Below are positions 34,041-41,048 of a DNA stretch of 43,111 nucleotides, piece after piece. Both the position numbers and the translations under genes were made by a program. Below the pieces are notes generated by a model. That model ran no database searches. It saw only the letters and a program-made list of their open reading frames with translations, and was not told the DNA's origin. The DNA is taken from the NCBI GenBank assembly GCA_964636325.1, contig CAZWRV010000050.1, positions 1 to 43,111 of the forward strand, in the 5' to 3' direction. The stretch is from CAZWRV01 sp964636325. GTDB taxonomy: Bacteria; Verrucomicrobiota; Lentisphaeria; Victivallales; GWF2-50-93. The first letter of the stretch is position 1. Each line of letters begins with the position of its first letter.

Positions 34041-34826
34041 TTATCCTTCGATGTCGGCGTCCTGCGGCCCCTTGTCCAACGTGCCGCGGACAACGACGGT
34101 GTGCCCCCAGAACATATCAGCGTCATCGAAAAGGAAGTTGAACGTGGAATCGCCATAGAAGCATATCACATCGAGTTTCAGTTTGGCGATGAATTTATCC
34201 TTGCTTAATGGCTTCTCGCCGTCGTCGAGCCAGGATTTGTTCTTGGTGTCCAGGAGCTTTGTCGCGGCGCAGTCCCTGACTCGCCGGTCCATGCCCGCCT
34301 CGTCCAGCCACAGCTTTTCCGCCTTGCGCAGCAATTTTGCGAGTTCTTTTTCGTCCTTTACAGTAAACGTTACGATGGCAAGACGCCCCATCCACTTGCG
34401 CTTGGTATTGTAGCTGTCGGCGCGCCTGTCGAGGGTGAGTTTCCGGAAGAAGGGATCCGTAATTGTCTCAGGGCGGCGATCTTCGGCGGCGGCACACAAT
34501 TCCTTGTCTTTCCGATCTTTACCTAGATATTCGATCAGAATTGCCCGGCGTACGTTCGGGTTGATGCTTTCGGTGAATTTAACGCGAACGCGGAGCACAG
34601 CATTTGGCGGAGTCTTCCTTCTCCACGAAGCGATCTCGGATTCGGTTCCGGTTCCGTCACGGTACACGTACAGCCAGCATTTCTCTATCGGCCCGCCTGC
34701 GACTCGCCAATGGGGAAAAGACACATTCAGCCGCCACGGTTCGCCCTGCGAGCTGCCCGCACCGCCACCATACTTATCGACCAAGCCGATCACTTCCACC
34801 GACTCAGCTTTTGACGCCATTTGCAT
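34041..34826 (-). CDS. DUF2262 domain-containing protein
   Basis: A 261-residue protein without signal peptide or membrane segment. AAGGAG is just upstream of ATG 34826. The C-terminal 140 residues fit DUF2262 as I recall it: ATKLLDTKNKSWLDDGEKPL, KDKFIAKLKLDVICFYGDST, then FDDADMFWGHTVVVRGTLDK. The N-terminal half (VRVKFTESINPNVRRAILIE) is not recognised. DUF2262 proteins are small cytoplasmic proteins of unknown function, often scattered and possibly immunity-like. It follows the ORF6N gene by 11 bases and ends at the palindromic repeat. Domain call moderately sure. Confidence 0.65.
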   Translation of the reverse strand: MQMASKAESVEVIGLVDKYGGGAGSSQGEPWRLNVSFPHWRVAGGPIEKCWLYVYRDGTGTESEIASWRRKTPPNAVLRVRVKFTESINPNVRRAILIEYLGKDRKDKELCAAAEDRRPETITDPFFRKLTLDRRADSYNTKRKWMGRLAIVTFTVKDEKELAKLLRKAEKLWLDEAGMDRRVRDCAATKLLDTKNKSWLDDGEKPLSKDKFIAKLKLDVICFYGDSTFNFLFDDADMFWGHTVVVRGTLDKGPQDADIEG

Positions 34827-34837
34827 CGCTCCTTATC

Positions 34838-35353
34838 TTATTTCCCGATATGCTGGAATCCTATCTGATTTTTTGATGCGGGCTGGGGTGCCATAAGCTG
34901 GCGGATGGCGTCGAAAATAGCCGTTATGTCGACATCATGTGCCTCCACCTTCCGTTCCAGTTCACGCAGTTTTCCTGCGAGCTCCCGCGTGTCGGAAAGA
35001 TACTGGCGCATCCTGACAAACGCCCGCATGATGGATATGTTCATTTCGATGGCGCGGGCGCTGTGCAGCACTCCGGACAGCATGGCAACGCCCTGTTCCG
35101 TGAACACGAAAGGAAGATATTTCGAATGCGCCCCTCTTTCTAAGGTGCCAATTTGGCATCTTAAAGAATGATATTCATCCATTGAAAGCTGGAACATGAA
35201 ATCTCCAGGAAACCTCTTTTTGTTCCGGCGGACGGCCCTTTTAAGCTGTGAAGTCTCAACCTGATATAGCATGGCGAGATCGGAATCCAACATCACACGA
35301 TGCCCTCGGATGAAATGGATCAACGTCTCGATCTTATGGATGTCTGCTTTCAT
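34838..35353 (-). CDS. ORF6N-domain DNA-binding protein
   Basis: A 171-residue protein. AGGA lies ten bases before ATG 35353. Residues 8-95 are an ORF6N domain: IRGHRVMLDSDLAMLYQVET, LKRAVRRNKKRFPGDFMFQL, then KYLPFVFTEQGVAMLSGVLH. A coiled-coil tail (RELAGKLRELERKVEAHDVD) follows. ORF6N domains are found in phage antirepressors and in chromosomal copies in many bacteria, probably binding DNA. It starts 15 bases after the ligase stop and is 11 bases before the DUF2262 gene, so the three form one unit. The phage link hints at mobile origin, but no integrase or att site is seen. Confidence 0.88.
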   Translation of the reverse strand: MKADIHKIETLIHFIRGHRVMLDSDLAMLYQVETSQLKRAVRRNKKRFPGDFMFQLSMDEYHSLRCQIGTLERGAHSKYLPFVFTEQGVAMLSGVLHSARAIEMNISIMRAFVRMRQYLSDTRELAGKLRELERKVEAHDVDITAIFDAIRQLMAPQPASKNQIGFQHIGK

Positions 35354-35368
35354 TCAAATTTTTTCCTG

Positions 35369-37213
35369 TCAACTATTTTCTTTGAGCCATTCGTCGAGGG
35401 AGAGTATCTTGATCCCGGCCTTCCTGGCCTTCTGGAGCTTGGAGCTGTTGTCGGAGGTGTCGGCGGCGACGAGGAGTGAAAGTTCCTTGGTGACTGAATC
35501 CACCGGCTCGTAGCCGTTCTTCCTGGCCAGGTCCTCGTAGTAGGATCTCTGCTCGGGCATCTTGCCGGTGAAGCAGACTGTCCTTTTCTGAGCTCCGTCG
35601 GCGGGGGCGCTGCTCTTGGTCTCAGTCATCTTGACGCAGCCCAGCAGTTCGTCGAGGAAGTCCGACTGGGTGCGAAGTTCGCAGAATATGGCCTCGGCAC
35701 GCTCGGGGCCGATGCCGTGGATTGAGGAAAGATCCTCCTTGGAGAGCTTTCTGAGTTCAGCCAGCGTATACTTGCCGAGGATCATCTTCGCGACGTTCCT
35801 TCCGATTCCGGAGATGTTCAGCGCGGCCAGTATCTCGTAGTCGTGGACCTGCTTTGCGGCGGCGATTTCGCTCATCAGGTTTTCAGCGGACTTGTCCTTG
35901 AAGCCTTCAAGTTTCAGGATGTCGTCCTTGGAGAGGTTGAATATGTCGCGGAGCGTCCTGACGCCGAGTGTGTTCATCATCTTGCGGATGTTTGGTTCGC
36001 CTAGGCGTTCGATGCCGATGTTTTTGACGGCGGCGAGGAGACGCTGGAGCTTCGTCTCGAAGCAGTCGGGATTGACGCACCTGAGTTCAGGGCCCTCGCG
36101 GACTAGTTTCGACCTGCAGCACGGGCATTCGGAGATGATGCAGGGCCTGCGGTTCTCGCCGGGCTCGGACTCGACGATGTAGGGTATGACATCCCCTGCC
36201 CTCTCGACTGTGACGGTGTCGCCGATCTGGAGGTCGCGGTCGATTATGTTCTTGACGTTGTGGAGCGTGGCGTGCCGGATCGTGATGCCGCCGATGTCTG
36301 CGGGTTCGATCTCGGCGATCGGCGTGAGGCAGTTCTTTCCGAAGCTCCATTCGACGTTGAGTATCTTGGATTTTTTGCGGACTCCGCTGAACTTGAAGGC
36401 TATCTGGCCGCGCGGGTGGTGGGCTGTGGCGCCGAGCGACTCCCTGTATGCTTCGTCCGCGAGTTTGACGACGATGCCGTCCATAGGATACGGCAGGGCC
36501 TCGACTTCCCGGAGTATCTCTGTCCATTTTTCCGCGAATTCCGCAAATTTCACGGTGTAGCTGACCTTCTCGTAGTCTACGAGAGTGAGTTTCGCGCCCT
36601 GCCTGCGCATGTCGTCGATTTCCTTGAGGCCCATGATGCCCGCGACGGCGTTCCTAGAGTTCTTATACGGTTTGCCGTCCTTCTTGAGTATTTTCGAGTA
36701 TAGGTTCTTGAAATCGTCGTCTCTGATTACGATTTCACCGCGGGCGGGCCGATCCAGGCTGCCGGTGTACGACTTGGACTCCAGCTCGATCAGCGGAATC
36801 TTGTCCGAGATGTCCTCGCCGAGGACGCCGTCGCCGCGGGACGAAAGGACGCCGTCCGCGAAATTCGCGGAGATGCCGTCGTATTTGGGCTGGACGAGGA
36901 AGAGTTCGTCCCTTGAGCGGGCGTATTTGCCTGCCCATTCGAGGACTTCCTCGAGGGAGTATGCCTTGTCGAGCGAAAGCATGGGCTTTGCGTGCCTGAC
37001 CTTGCCCTTGCTTGCAACCTTCGGGGCAAGGACCGCCTGGAGCAGTGGATGGTCCGGATTCAGCGCCTCCAGCCGCCTCATGAGGCCGTCGTATTCCTCA
37101 TCGGATATCTCCGGTTCGCCCTTCTCCCAGTAGAGCCGGTTGTGGTGCTCTATGAGCCGTGCGAGCTCCTTCTCGTCGTCATGGGAAAACAGATCACATT
37201 CATGTTCTTGCAT
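35369..37213 (-). CDS. ligA: NAD-dependent DNA ligase, divergent and short
   Basis: A 614-residue protein; typical LigA is about 670. AGGTG precedes ATG 37213. Domains: Ia (IEHHNRLYWEKGEPEISDEE, residues 21-40), the nucleotidyltransferase with adenylated Lys110 in KYDG and SSRGDGVLGEDI, and an OB-fold with TIRHATLHNVKNIIDRDL. A four-Cys zinc finger at about 352-380 (CPCC, later CVNPDC) follows, then HhH repeats to about 520, and a BRCT at 540-612 (VCFTGKM, KLQKARKAGIKILSLDEWL). It seals nicks in replication and repair using NAD. KYDG instead of the usual KIDG/KLDG is an allowed K-x-D-G. It leads a unit with ORF6N and DUF2262 genes. It may be the main LigA or a second copy; the window cannot tell. 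Confidence 0.85.
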   Translation of the reverse strand: MQEHECDLFSHDDEKELARLIEHHNRLYWEKGEPEISDEEYDGLMRRLEALNPDHPLLQAVLAPKVASKGKVRHAKPMLSLDKAYSLEEVLEWAGKYARSRDELFLVQPKYDGISANFADGVLSSRGDGVLGEDISDKIPLIELESKSYTGSLDRPARGEIVIRDDDFKNLYSKILKKDGKPYKNSRNAVAGIMGLKEIDDMRRQGAKLTLVDYEKVSYTVKFAEFAEKWTEILREVEALPYPMDGIVVKLADEAYRESLGATAHHPRGQIAFKFSGVRKKSKILNVEWSFGKNCLTPIAEIEPADIGGITIRHATLHNVKNIIDRDLQIGDTVTVERAGDVIPYIVESEPGENRRPCIISECPCCRSKLVREGPELRCVNPDCFETKLQRLLAAVKNIGIERLGEPNIRKMMNTLGVRTLRDIFNLSKDDILKLEGFKDKSAENLMSEIAAAKQVHDYEILAALNISGIGRNVAKMILGKYTLAELRKLSKEDLSSIHGIGPERAEAIFCELRTQSDFLDELLGCVKMTETKSSAPADGAQKRTVCFTGKMPEQRSYYEDLARKNGYEPVDSVTKELSLLVAADTSDNSSKLQKARKAGIKILSLDEWLKENS

Positions 37214-37233
37214 GGTGCACCTGTGGTTTTGTG

Positions 37234-37326
37234 TTCATATTTTCTTCCACAATGCCACGGTCTTGGGTGGGAGAGATGCTCAGAATATCCACTTCCGCCT
37301 CAAACGTTCCCGCCAGAAAATATGAA
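37234..37326. repeat. 12-bp inverted repeat pair in the ligA / lipoprotein intergenic region
   Basis: TTCATATTTTCT (37234-37245) and AGAAAATATGAA (37315-37326) are exact complements 69 bases apart. A further small hairpin CCGGCA-GA-TGCCGG follows at 37335-37348. The interval is the region between divergent genes and may hold both promoters, but I see no clear -35/-10 pair. Confidence 0.45.
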
Positions 37327-37366
37327 AGGAAATTCCGGCAGATGCCGGACTTTCAGGGAAATTAAT

Positions 37367-37471
37367 ATGGCTGAATTGGAATGCAAATGCGCGGGTCTGT
37401 TGAAAAAGCCTCAGATCCAAGGTAGATTGTCCGACGTAAGTTCAGCTAGCCATACGAAGAGGTTGCAATGA
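37367..37471 (+). CDS. Possible 34-residue leader ORF overlapping the BamE-like gene
   Basis: ATG 37367 has AGGGAA eight bases upstream. The product begins MAELECKCAGLLKKPQIQG and ends 4 bases inside the next gene (ATGA overlap), the usual layout for translational coupling. No hydrophobic segment and no similarity I recognise. It may be a leader peptide, or chance. Confidence 0.28.
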   Translation: MAELECKCAGLLKKPQIQGRLSDVSSASHTKRLQ

Positions 37472-38094
37472 AGCTTTCGGCGACAGCACGTACCGTCACG
37501 ATATTTTTCTGCGCCCCCATGGCGGTGCTTTTCCTTTCCGGCTGCATGGCCCATATAGTGAACATGCGGGGAGTGGTCGGGGCGGGCCCCGAGGACAAGA
37601 TCTACACCGCCTACAACATCTGGTATGAGGATCCCGCCAGGGTCATGTCCATAAACTACCACAGGGGGCAGATGATACCCTTCGGGACGCAGGTGGAGCT
37701 CGTCTCGGGGGAATACGACAACATCAGGATCATCGAAGACTACGAGGAGGAGATTGTCTTCGAGACGCTGCCTGACCGCAAACGTTTCACGGTGATAGGC
37801 TCGAAGAGGTGGCGGTCGCAGGATGAGACCATCCACGATCTGATAAAGCGTATGTTCACGCTGGTTCCTCCAGAGAAGATGGTGGAGGGCATCTCCCCTG
37901 AAAACCTGGAAAACATAAGGAAGGGCGTCGTCGTCAAGGGCATGACCAAGAAGGAAGTCATAATGACCATGGGCTGGCCGGCAAGCCACAGGACCCCTTC
38001 GATAGAGGAGGTCACGTGGATATACTTCCTCGACAAATGGAAGAACCTGCGCGTCATATTCCGGGAAGGCAAGGTCAGCAACTTGCTGGAGTGA
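37468..38094 (+). CDS. Lipoprotein with C-terminal BamE/SmpA-like domain
   Basis: A 208-residue protein. AGAGG lies five bases before ATG 37468. The signal peptide ends in a lipobox LSGC with lipid Cys26. Residues 30-140 are not recognised (YNIWYEDPARVMSINYHRGQ, then GTQVELVSGEYDNIRIIEDY). Residues 150-208 look like the BamE (SmpA/OmlA) fold: IRKGVVVKGMTKKEVIMTMG, then a WIYFLDKWKNLRVIFREGKV strand pair. Such domains form outer-membrane lipoproteins that bind the BAM complex or related envelope machines. It ends 5 bases before the second palindromic repeat. Lipoprotein call firm; BamE-like role inferred. Confidence 0.72.
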   Translation: MKLSATARTVTIFFCAPMAVLFLSGCMAHIVNMRGVVGAGPEDKIYTAYNIWYEDPARVMSINYHRGQMIPFGTQVELVSGEYDNIRIIEDYEEEIVFETLPDRKRFTVIGSKRWRSQDETIHDLIKRMFTLVPPEKMVEGISPENLENIRKGVVVKGMTKKEVIMTMGWPASHRTPSIEEVTWIYFLDKWKNLRVIFREGKVSNLLE

Positions 38095-38099
38095 GGGAA

Positions 38100-38235
38100 T
38101 TCAGATTTCTGACCCGCCGTTCTGAAATGGGGGAAAGGTGAAATATTCCTTTGCAGCTTTTCAGTGCAGGGCGCCGGAAATCTTTTTTCACTCAACTCCC
38201 TCAGTTCGATCAGACCGCAGACCAGGAAATCTGAA
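38100..38235. repeat. 136-bp repeat between convergent genes (copy 2, with extra end)
   Basis: TTCAGATTTC at 38100-38109 and GAAATCTGAA at 38226-38235 are the same tips as copy 1. Bases 38100-38183 match the reverse complement of copy 1, and the following 50 bases end in GACCAGGAAATCTGAA, which is like the other end of copy 1 (GGTCAGGAAATCTGAA). It fills the gap between the stops of the BamE-like gene and the fourth pseudopilin, from 38095 to 38236. Confidence 0.72.
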
Positions 38236-38236
38236 C

Positions 38237-39028
38237 TCACTTGTTAATTTCGTTGTCGAGCATAGTCCAGCTCGGGAATGCCCAGAAGTAAGTGCACGGC
38301 CAGCCGAGGTAGTAGTTGGGGTAGCCGTCGGCGCTGGTGGGGTATTGGTATCGCCTGAAGTTGCCCTTGTAGCCGCCAGATCCGTCATGGCGCACATAAT
38401 TGCCACCCTTCTTATGGGCCCAGTAGGCGGAATTCACATTCCACATCTCCACCTCGATTGCAAACTGGTCTGGGTATGCGCCGCCCCATTTGGTTCCGTA
38501 GCTGGCGTCGTCGGCCAGGATGGTCGCCAGCCGAAGCCTTGGCAGGGCAAGCACCTTGACCGGGCGCGTCACCGTATTGAAATAGGTCGCCGCCGGCTGG
38601 AAATCGCTGTTGCTGTTCCAACGGTAGTTATACATTGTCCATCCATACATCTGCGTCCCGAAGTTGCGGCCGTCCGGAACCTTCTCCTTAGCCGGGCAGG
38701 AGAGCGAAGCGTAGGCGATATATTTAAGGTCGTAAGCTACACCCCAGCCGTCGAGGAATCCGTCCGCTGAAAACTCCGCGAACTGGCGGCCGACCCATGC
38801 GGGATTGGAATTCTGCTGGGCGGTGGGAGGTTCGTCGGCGGAATCGCCCGCATAAACCATGAACCCCTTGTAAGTCTGGCTCAGGTTCGACAGGCAGGCG
38901 ATCGCCCTGGCCCGCATCTTGGCCAGCGTAAGGGATGGCAGAAGTATGGCCATGAGGATTGCGATGATCGCAATCACGACAAGCAGCTCTATCAAGGTGA
39001 AATGGCTTCCCCGGTTCCGACAGGTCAT
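38237..39028 (-). CDS. Pseudopilin-like protein with its own promoter
   Basis: A 263-residue protein. The start at 39028 has GGGGGCGG upstream and a 9-residue leader MTCRNRGSH, then FTLIELLVVIAIIAIL; the residue at -1 is His. The helix continues MAILLPSLTLAKMRARAIAC. The C-terminus does not carry the usual DGHV motif but has ATILADDASYG and YVRHDGSGGY. A near-consensus promoter lies 45 bases upstream, so it is transcribed alone, not from the alcohol dehydrogenase gene before it. Likely an envelope-anchored minor pseudopilin; task unknown. Confidence 0.8.
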   Translation of the reverse strand: MTCRNRGSHFTLIELLVVIAIIAILMAILLPSLTLAKMRARAIACLSNLSQTYKGFMVYAGDSADEPPTAQQNSNPAWVGRQFAEFSADGFLDGWGVAYDLKYIAYASLSCPAKEKVPDGRNFGTQMYGWTMYNYRWNSNSDFQPAATYFNTVTRPVKVLALPRLRLATILADDASYGTKWGGAYPDQFAIEVEMWNVNSAYWAHKKGGNYVRHDGSGGYKGNFRRYQYPTSADGYPNYYLGWPCTYFWAFPSWTMLDNEINK

Positions 39029-39079
39029 AACCGCCCCCCCTGCCTGCGAATTCTTGCTCCAGGTTGAAAAATTAATATT

Positions 39080-39108
39080 ATTATATGATAGTCAATGAAA
39101 AAAGTCAA
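39080..39108 (-). promoter_or_regulatory. Near-consensus sigma70 promoter of the fourth pseudopilin
   Basis: On the minus strand, TTGACT (39108-39103) and TATAAT (39085-39080) are separated by 17 bases. The start would be near 39073 with a leader of about 45 bases before ATG 39028. It is one of the strongest promoter matches in the window, so the gene is probably well expressed. Confidence 0.78.
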
Positions 39109-39115
39109 GAGCCGG

Positions 39116-40234
39116 CTACGTAAGCCTATAAAGGAGTTCCCTGACTTCGGCGTCGGACATCGGCCTCGGATTAGTCTGCATGCTTCTGCTGCGGCAGTTC
39201 TTGACGATGAAGTCGAAGTGTTTCTCCGCTAGTCCGAATCCGTGCAGGCTGGAAGGGATTGCGACACCGTCTCTTAGGGATTCAATTGCCCTCAGCAGCT
39301 CATGGGGGCTGCGAAATCCGCATTTTGCCGCGAGGACGCCGTATTCGCCGGAACACACCGGCATGTTCCATTCGAAAATGTGGGACATCAGGATTGAGCA
39401 AACGAGGCCGTGCGGAATTTTCAGGAGCGACCCGATCGGATGCGCGAGGCCGTGTACCGCGCCAAGGCCGCTCTGGGAGAAGGCCATCGCCGAAAGCAGG
39501 CTGCCCTGCGCCATGGCCGTCCGCGCCTCGAGATCCGTCCCGTCCTTCCATGCCCTGAGGAGACTTCCCAAGATGATTCCGACGGCGGTCTCGGCCAGGG
39601 CCCTCGATGCGGGATTCCAGCTGCTGGACGTATAAGACTCCACCGCCTGGACCAGGGCGTCCATGCCGCTCGAGGCAGTAGTCTCAGGCGGAACCGAAAG
39701 CGTAAGTTCCGGATCCACGACCGCCACGTCAGGGACCATCAACGGATGCCTGATGGACTGCTTCTTGCCGCTTTCCGGGGAGATCAGGACGGCGTTGCAA
39801 GTTATTTCGGCGCCGCTGCCGGCGGTAGTGGGCGCGGCAGCGAAGAAAAGCCCCTTCGAGGATATCTTGCTGCGGCCCTCAAAATACTCCGTTACCATTC
39901 CGGAACAAGGGATAATGGCGGCTGCGGCCTTCGCGGCGTCAATCACGGATCCGCCGCCCACCGCGACCACGGCCCCGACCTTCCCGTCTCTTCCCAGCCC
40001 GATCAGCCTGTCCACGCCAGGGAGCGGGGCCTCAGCGCCCAGGCCGGATGCGAAGAGGGTCTTATCCGCCGGGAAGAGGGCCATAAGCTTTTCCAGCCAG
40101 GGTTTTCCCTGTCCGGCCCCTCCGGTGACAACCAAAGACTTCACCCCGTACGGCAGCAAGGAAGGCAGCCGGGCCGCCGAACCGGCGCCGAAGATGATCG
40201 TCGGCGGATAGTTCAAAGTAAAATCGGACGGCAT
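39116..40234 (-). CDS. Iron-containing alcohol dehydrogenase family protein
   Basis: A 372-residue protein. GTGAGG is seven bases before ATG 40234. The N-terminal half binds NAD(P) (PPTIIFGAGSAARLPSLLPY, then GAVVAVGGGSVIDAAKAAAA). The C-terminal half carries the metal site: SSGMDALVQAVESYTS (about residues 190-205), then GLGAVHGLAHPIGSLLKIPH (about 257-276). In FucO-type enzymes the first motif is D-x-x-x-H; here the second ligand position is Gln, a known variation in some family branches, so iron dependence is not certain. It reduces aldehydes or oxidises alcohols, perhaps handling lactaldehyde from fucose; that link is inferred only. The rnc gene lies 89 bases upstream on the same strand. 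Confidence 0.87.
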   Translation of the reverse strand: MPSDFTLNYPPTIIFGAGSAARLPSLLPYGVKSLVVTGGAGQGKPWLEKLMALFPADKTLFASGLGAEAPLPGVDRLIGLGRDGKVGAVVAVGGGSVIDAAKAAAAIIPCSGMVTEYFEGRSKISSKGLFFAAAPTTAGSGAEITCNAVLISPESGKKQSIRHPLMVPDVAVVDPELTLSVPPETTASSGMDALVQAVESYTSSSWNPASRALAETAVGIILGSLLRAWKDGTDLEARTAMAQGSLLSAMAFSQSGLGAVHGLAHPIGSLLKIPHGLVCSILMSHIFEWNMPVCSGEYGVLAAKCGFRSPHELLRAIESLRDGVAIPSSLHGFGLAEKHFDFIVKNCRSRSMQTNPRPMSDAEVRELLYRLT

Positions 40235-40323
40235 CTGTGAGCCTCACTTGATCCCTTGCCGGAAATTGTAACAGATGAATTTGCGATGTTCCATTGGGGG
40301 CCAGCCTCCAGGAAGGCCTTGTG

Positions 40324-41031
40324 TCAGCTTTCCGGCGGCATCGCAGCTTTCCCTGCCCTGAGGAACTTAAGCGCCTCGGCCGCGGCCGCGCTTTCCGCAG
40401 ACTTGCGGCTGCTTCCAGAGGCGGTGCCGATCACTTCGCCTCGGAAAGACACCGAGACCAGGAATGTCCTGCGGTGGTCCGGCCCCTCCGTCTTCACTAT
40501 CCTGTAGGATGGCTTGTCCTTGAACTCGCGCTGGGTGTATTCCTGCAGGAGCCCCTTCGGATTCTGCTCCAGCAGGACTTTTTCAGCGCCGGCCATCCGC
40601 CGTTCGAGAATCGGCAGTAGAACCCCCCTGGCGGCATCAAGGCCACCGTCCAGGTAAACGGCGCCTATCAGCGCCTCGAAGGCGTCAGACATTATCCCCG
40701 GGCTCCCATGCCCGAGCGAATGCATCTCGCCCCTGCCCAGCATGAGGTGCCTCCCAAGGCCCGTCTCCCTGGCCAGGTCGGCCAAAGCCTTTTGGCGCAC
40801 CAGGGCGGAACGCATCTCCGACATGAACCCCTCCCTGCAGTCCTTGTAGCGCATGAACACATATTCGCTGATGACCAGCTGGAGGACTGCGTCGCCAAGG
40901 AACTCCAGCCGCTGATTGTCGTAGGCAAGCCCCTTCTCCGAGGAATAGGAGCGGTGCGTCAAGGCCTCCTTGAGAAGCGAGCAGTCCTTGAAGGCATAAC
41001 CCCCGCAGATTTCAGCAGATATGCTTTGCAT
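40324..41031 (-). CDS. rnc: Ribonuclease III
   Basis: A 235-residue protein of usual length. The signature NQRLEFLGDAVL is at residues 39-50, and the catalytic set Glu43, Asp47, Asp116 and Glu119 is intact (SDAFEALIGAVYLDGG). The dsRNA-binding domain starts near residue 158 (PKGLLQEYTQ) and has SSRKSAESAAAAEAL. It cleaves double-stranded RNA in rRNA maturation and decay. It is 17 bases after recJ on the same strand. No clear ribosome binding site is seen before ATG 41031, so it may be translated by coupling with recJ. Confidence 0.95.
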   Translation of the reverse strand: MQSISAEICGGYAFKDCSLLKEALTHRSYSSEKGLAYDNQRLEFLGDAVLQLVISEYVFMRYKDCREGFMSEMRSALVRQKALADLARETGLGRHLMLGRGEMHSLGHGSPGIMSDAFEALIGAVYLDGGLDAARGVLLPILERRMAGAEKVLLEQNPKGLLQEYTQREFKDKPSYRIVKTEGPDHRRTFLVSVSFRGEVIGTASGSSRKSAESAAAAEALKFLRAGKAAMPPES

Positions 41032-41048
41032 CGAATCTTGGAAGGCAA

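Noticed and set aside
34838..37213. A prophage, because of ORF6N and the ligase
   Set aside because: No integrase, capsid, terminase or attachment-site pair is visible; the neighbours are ordinary chromosomal genes.
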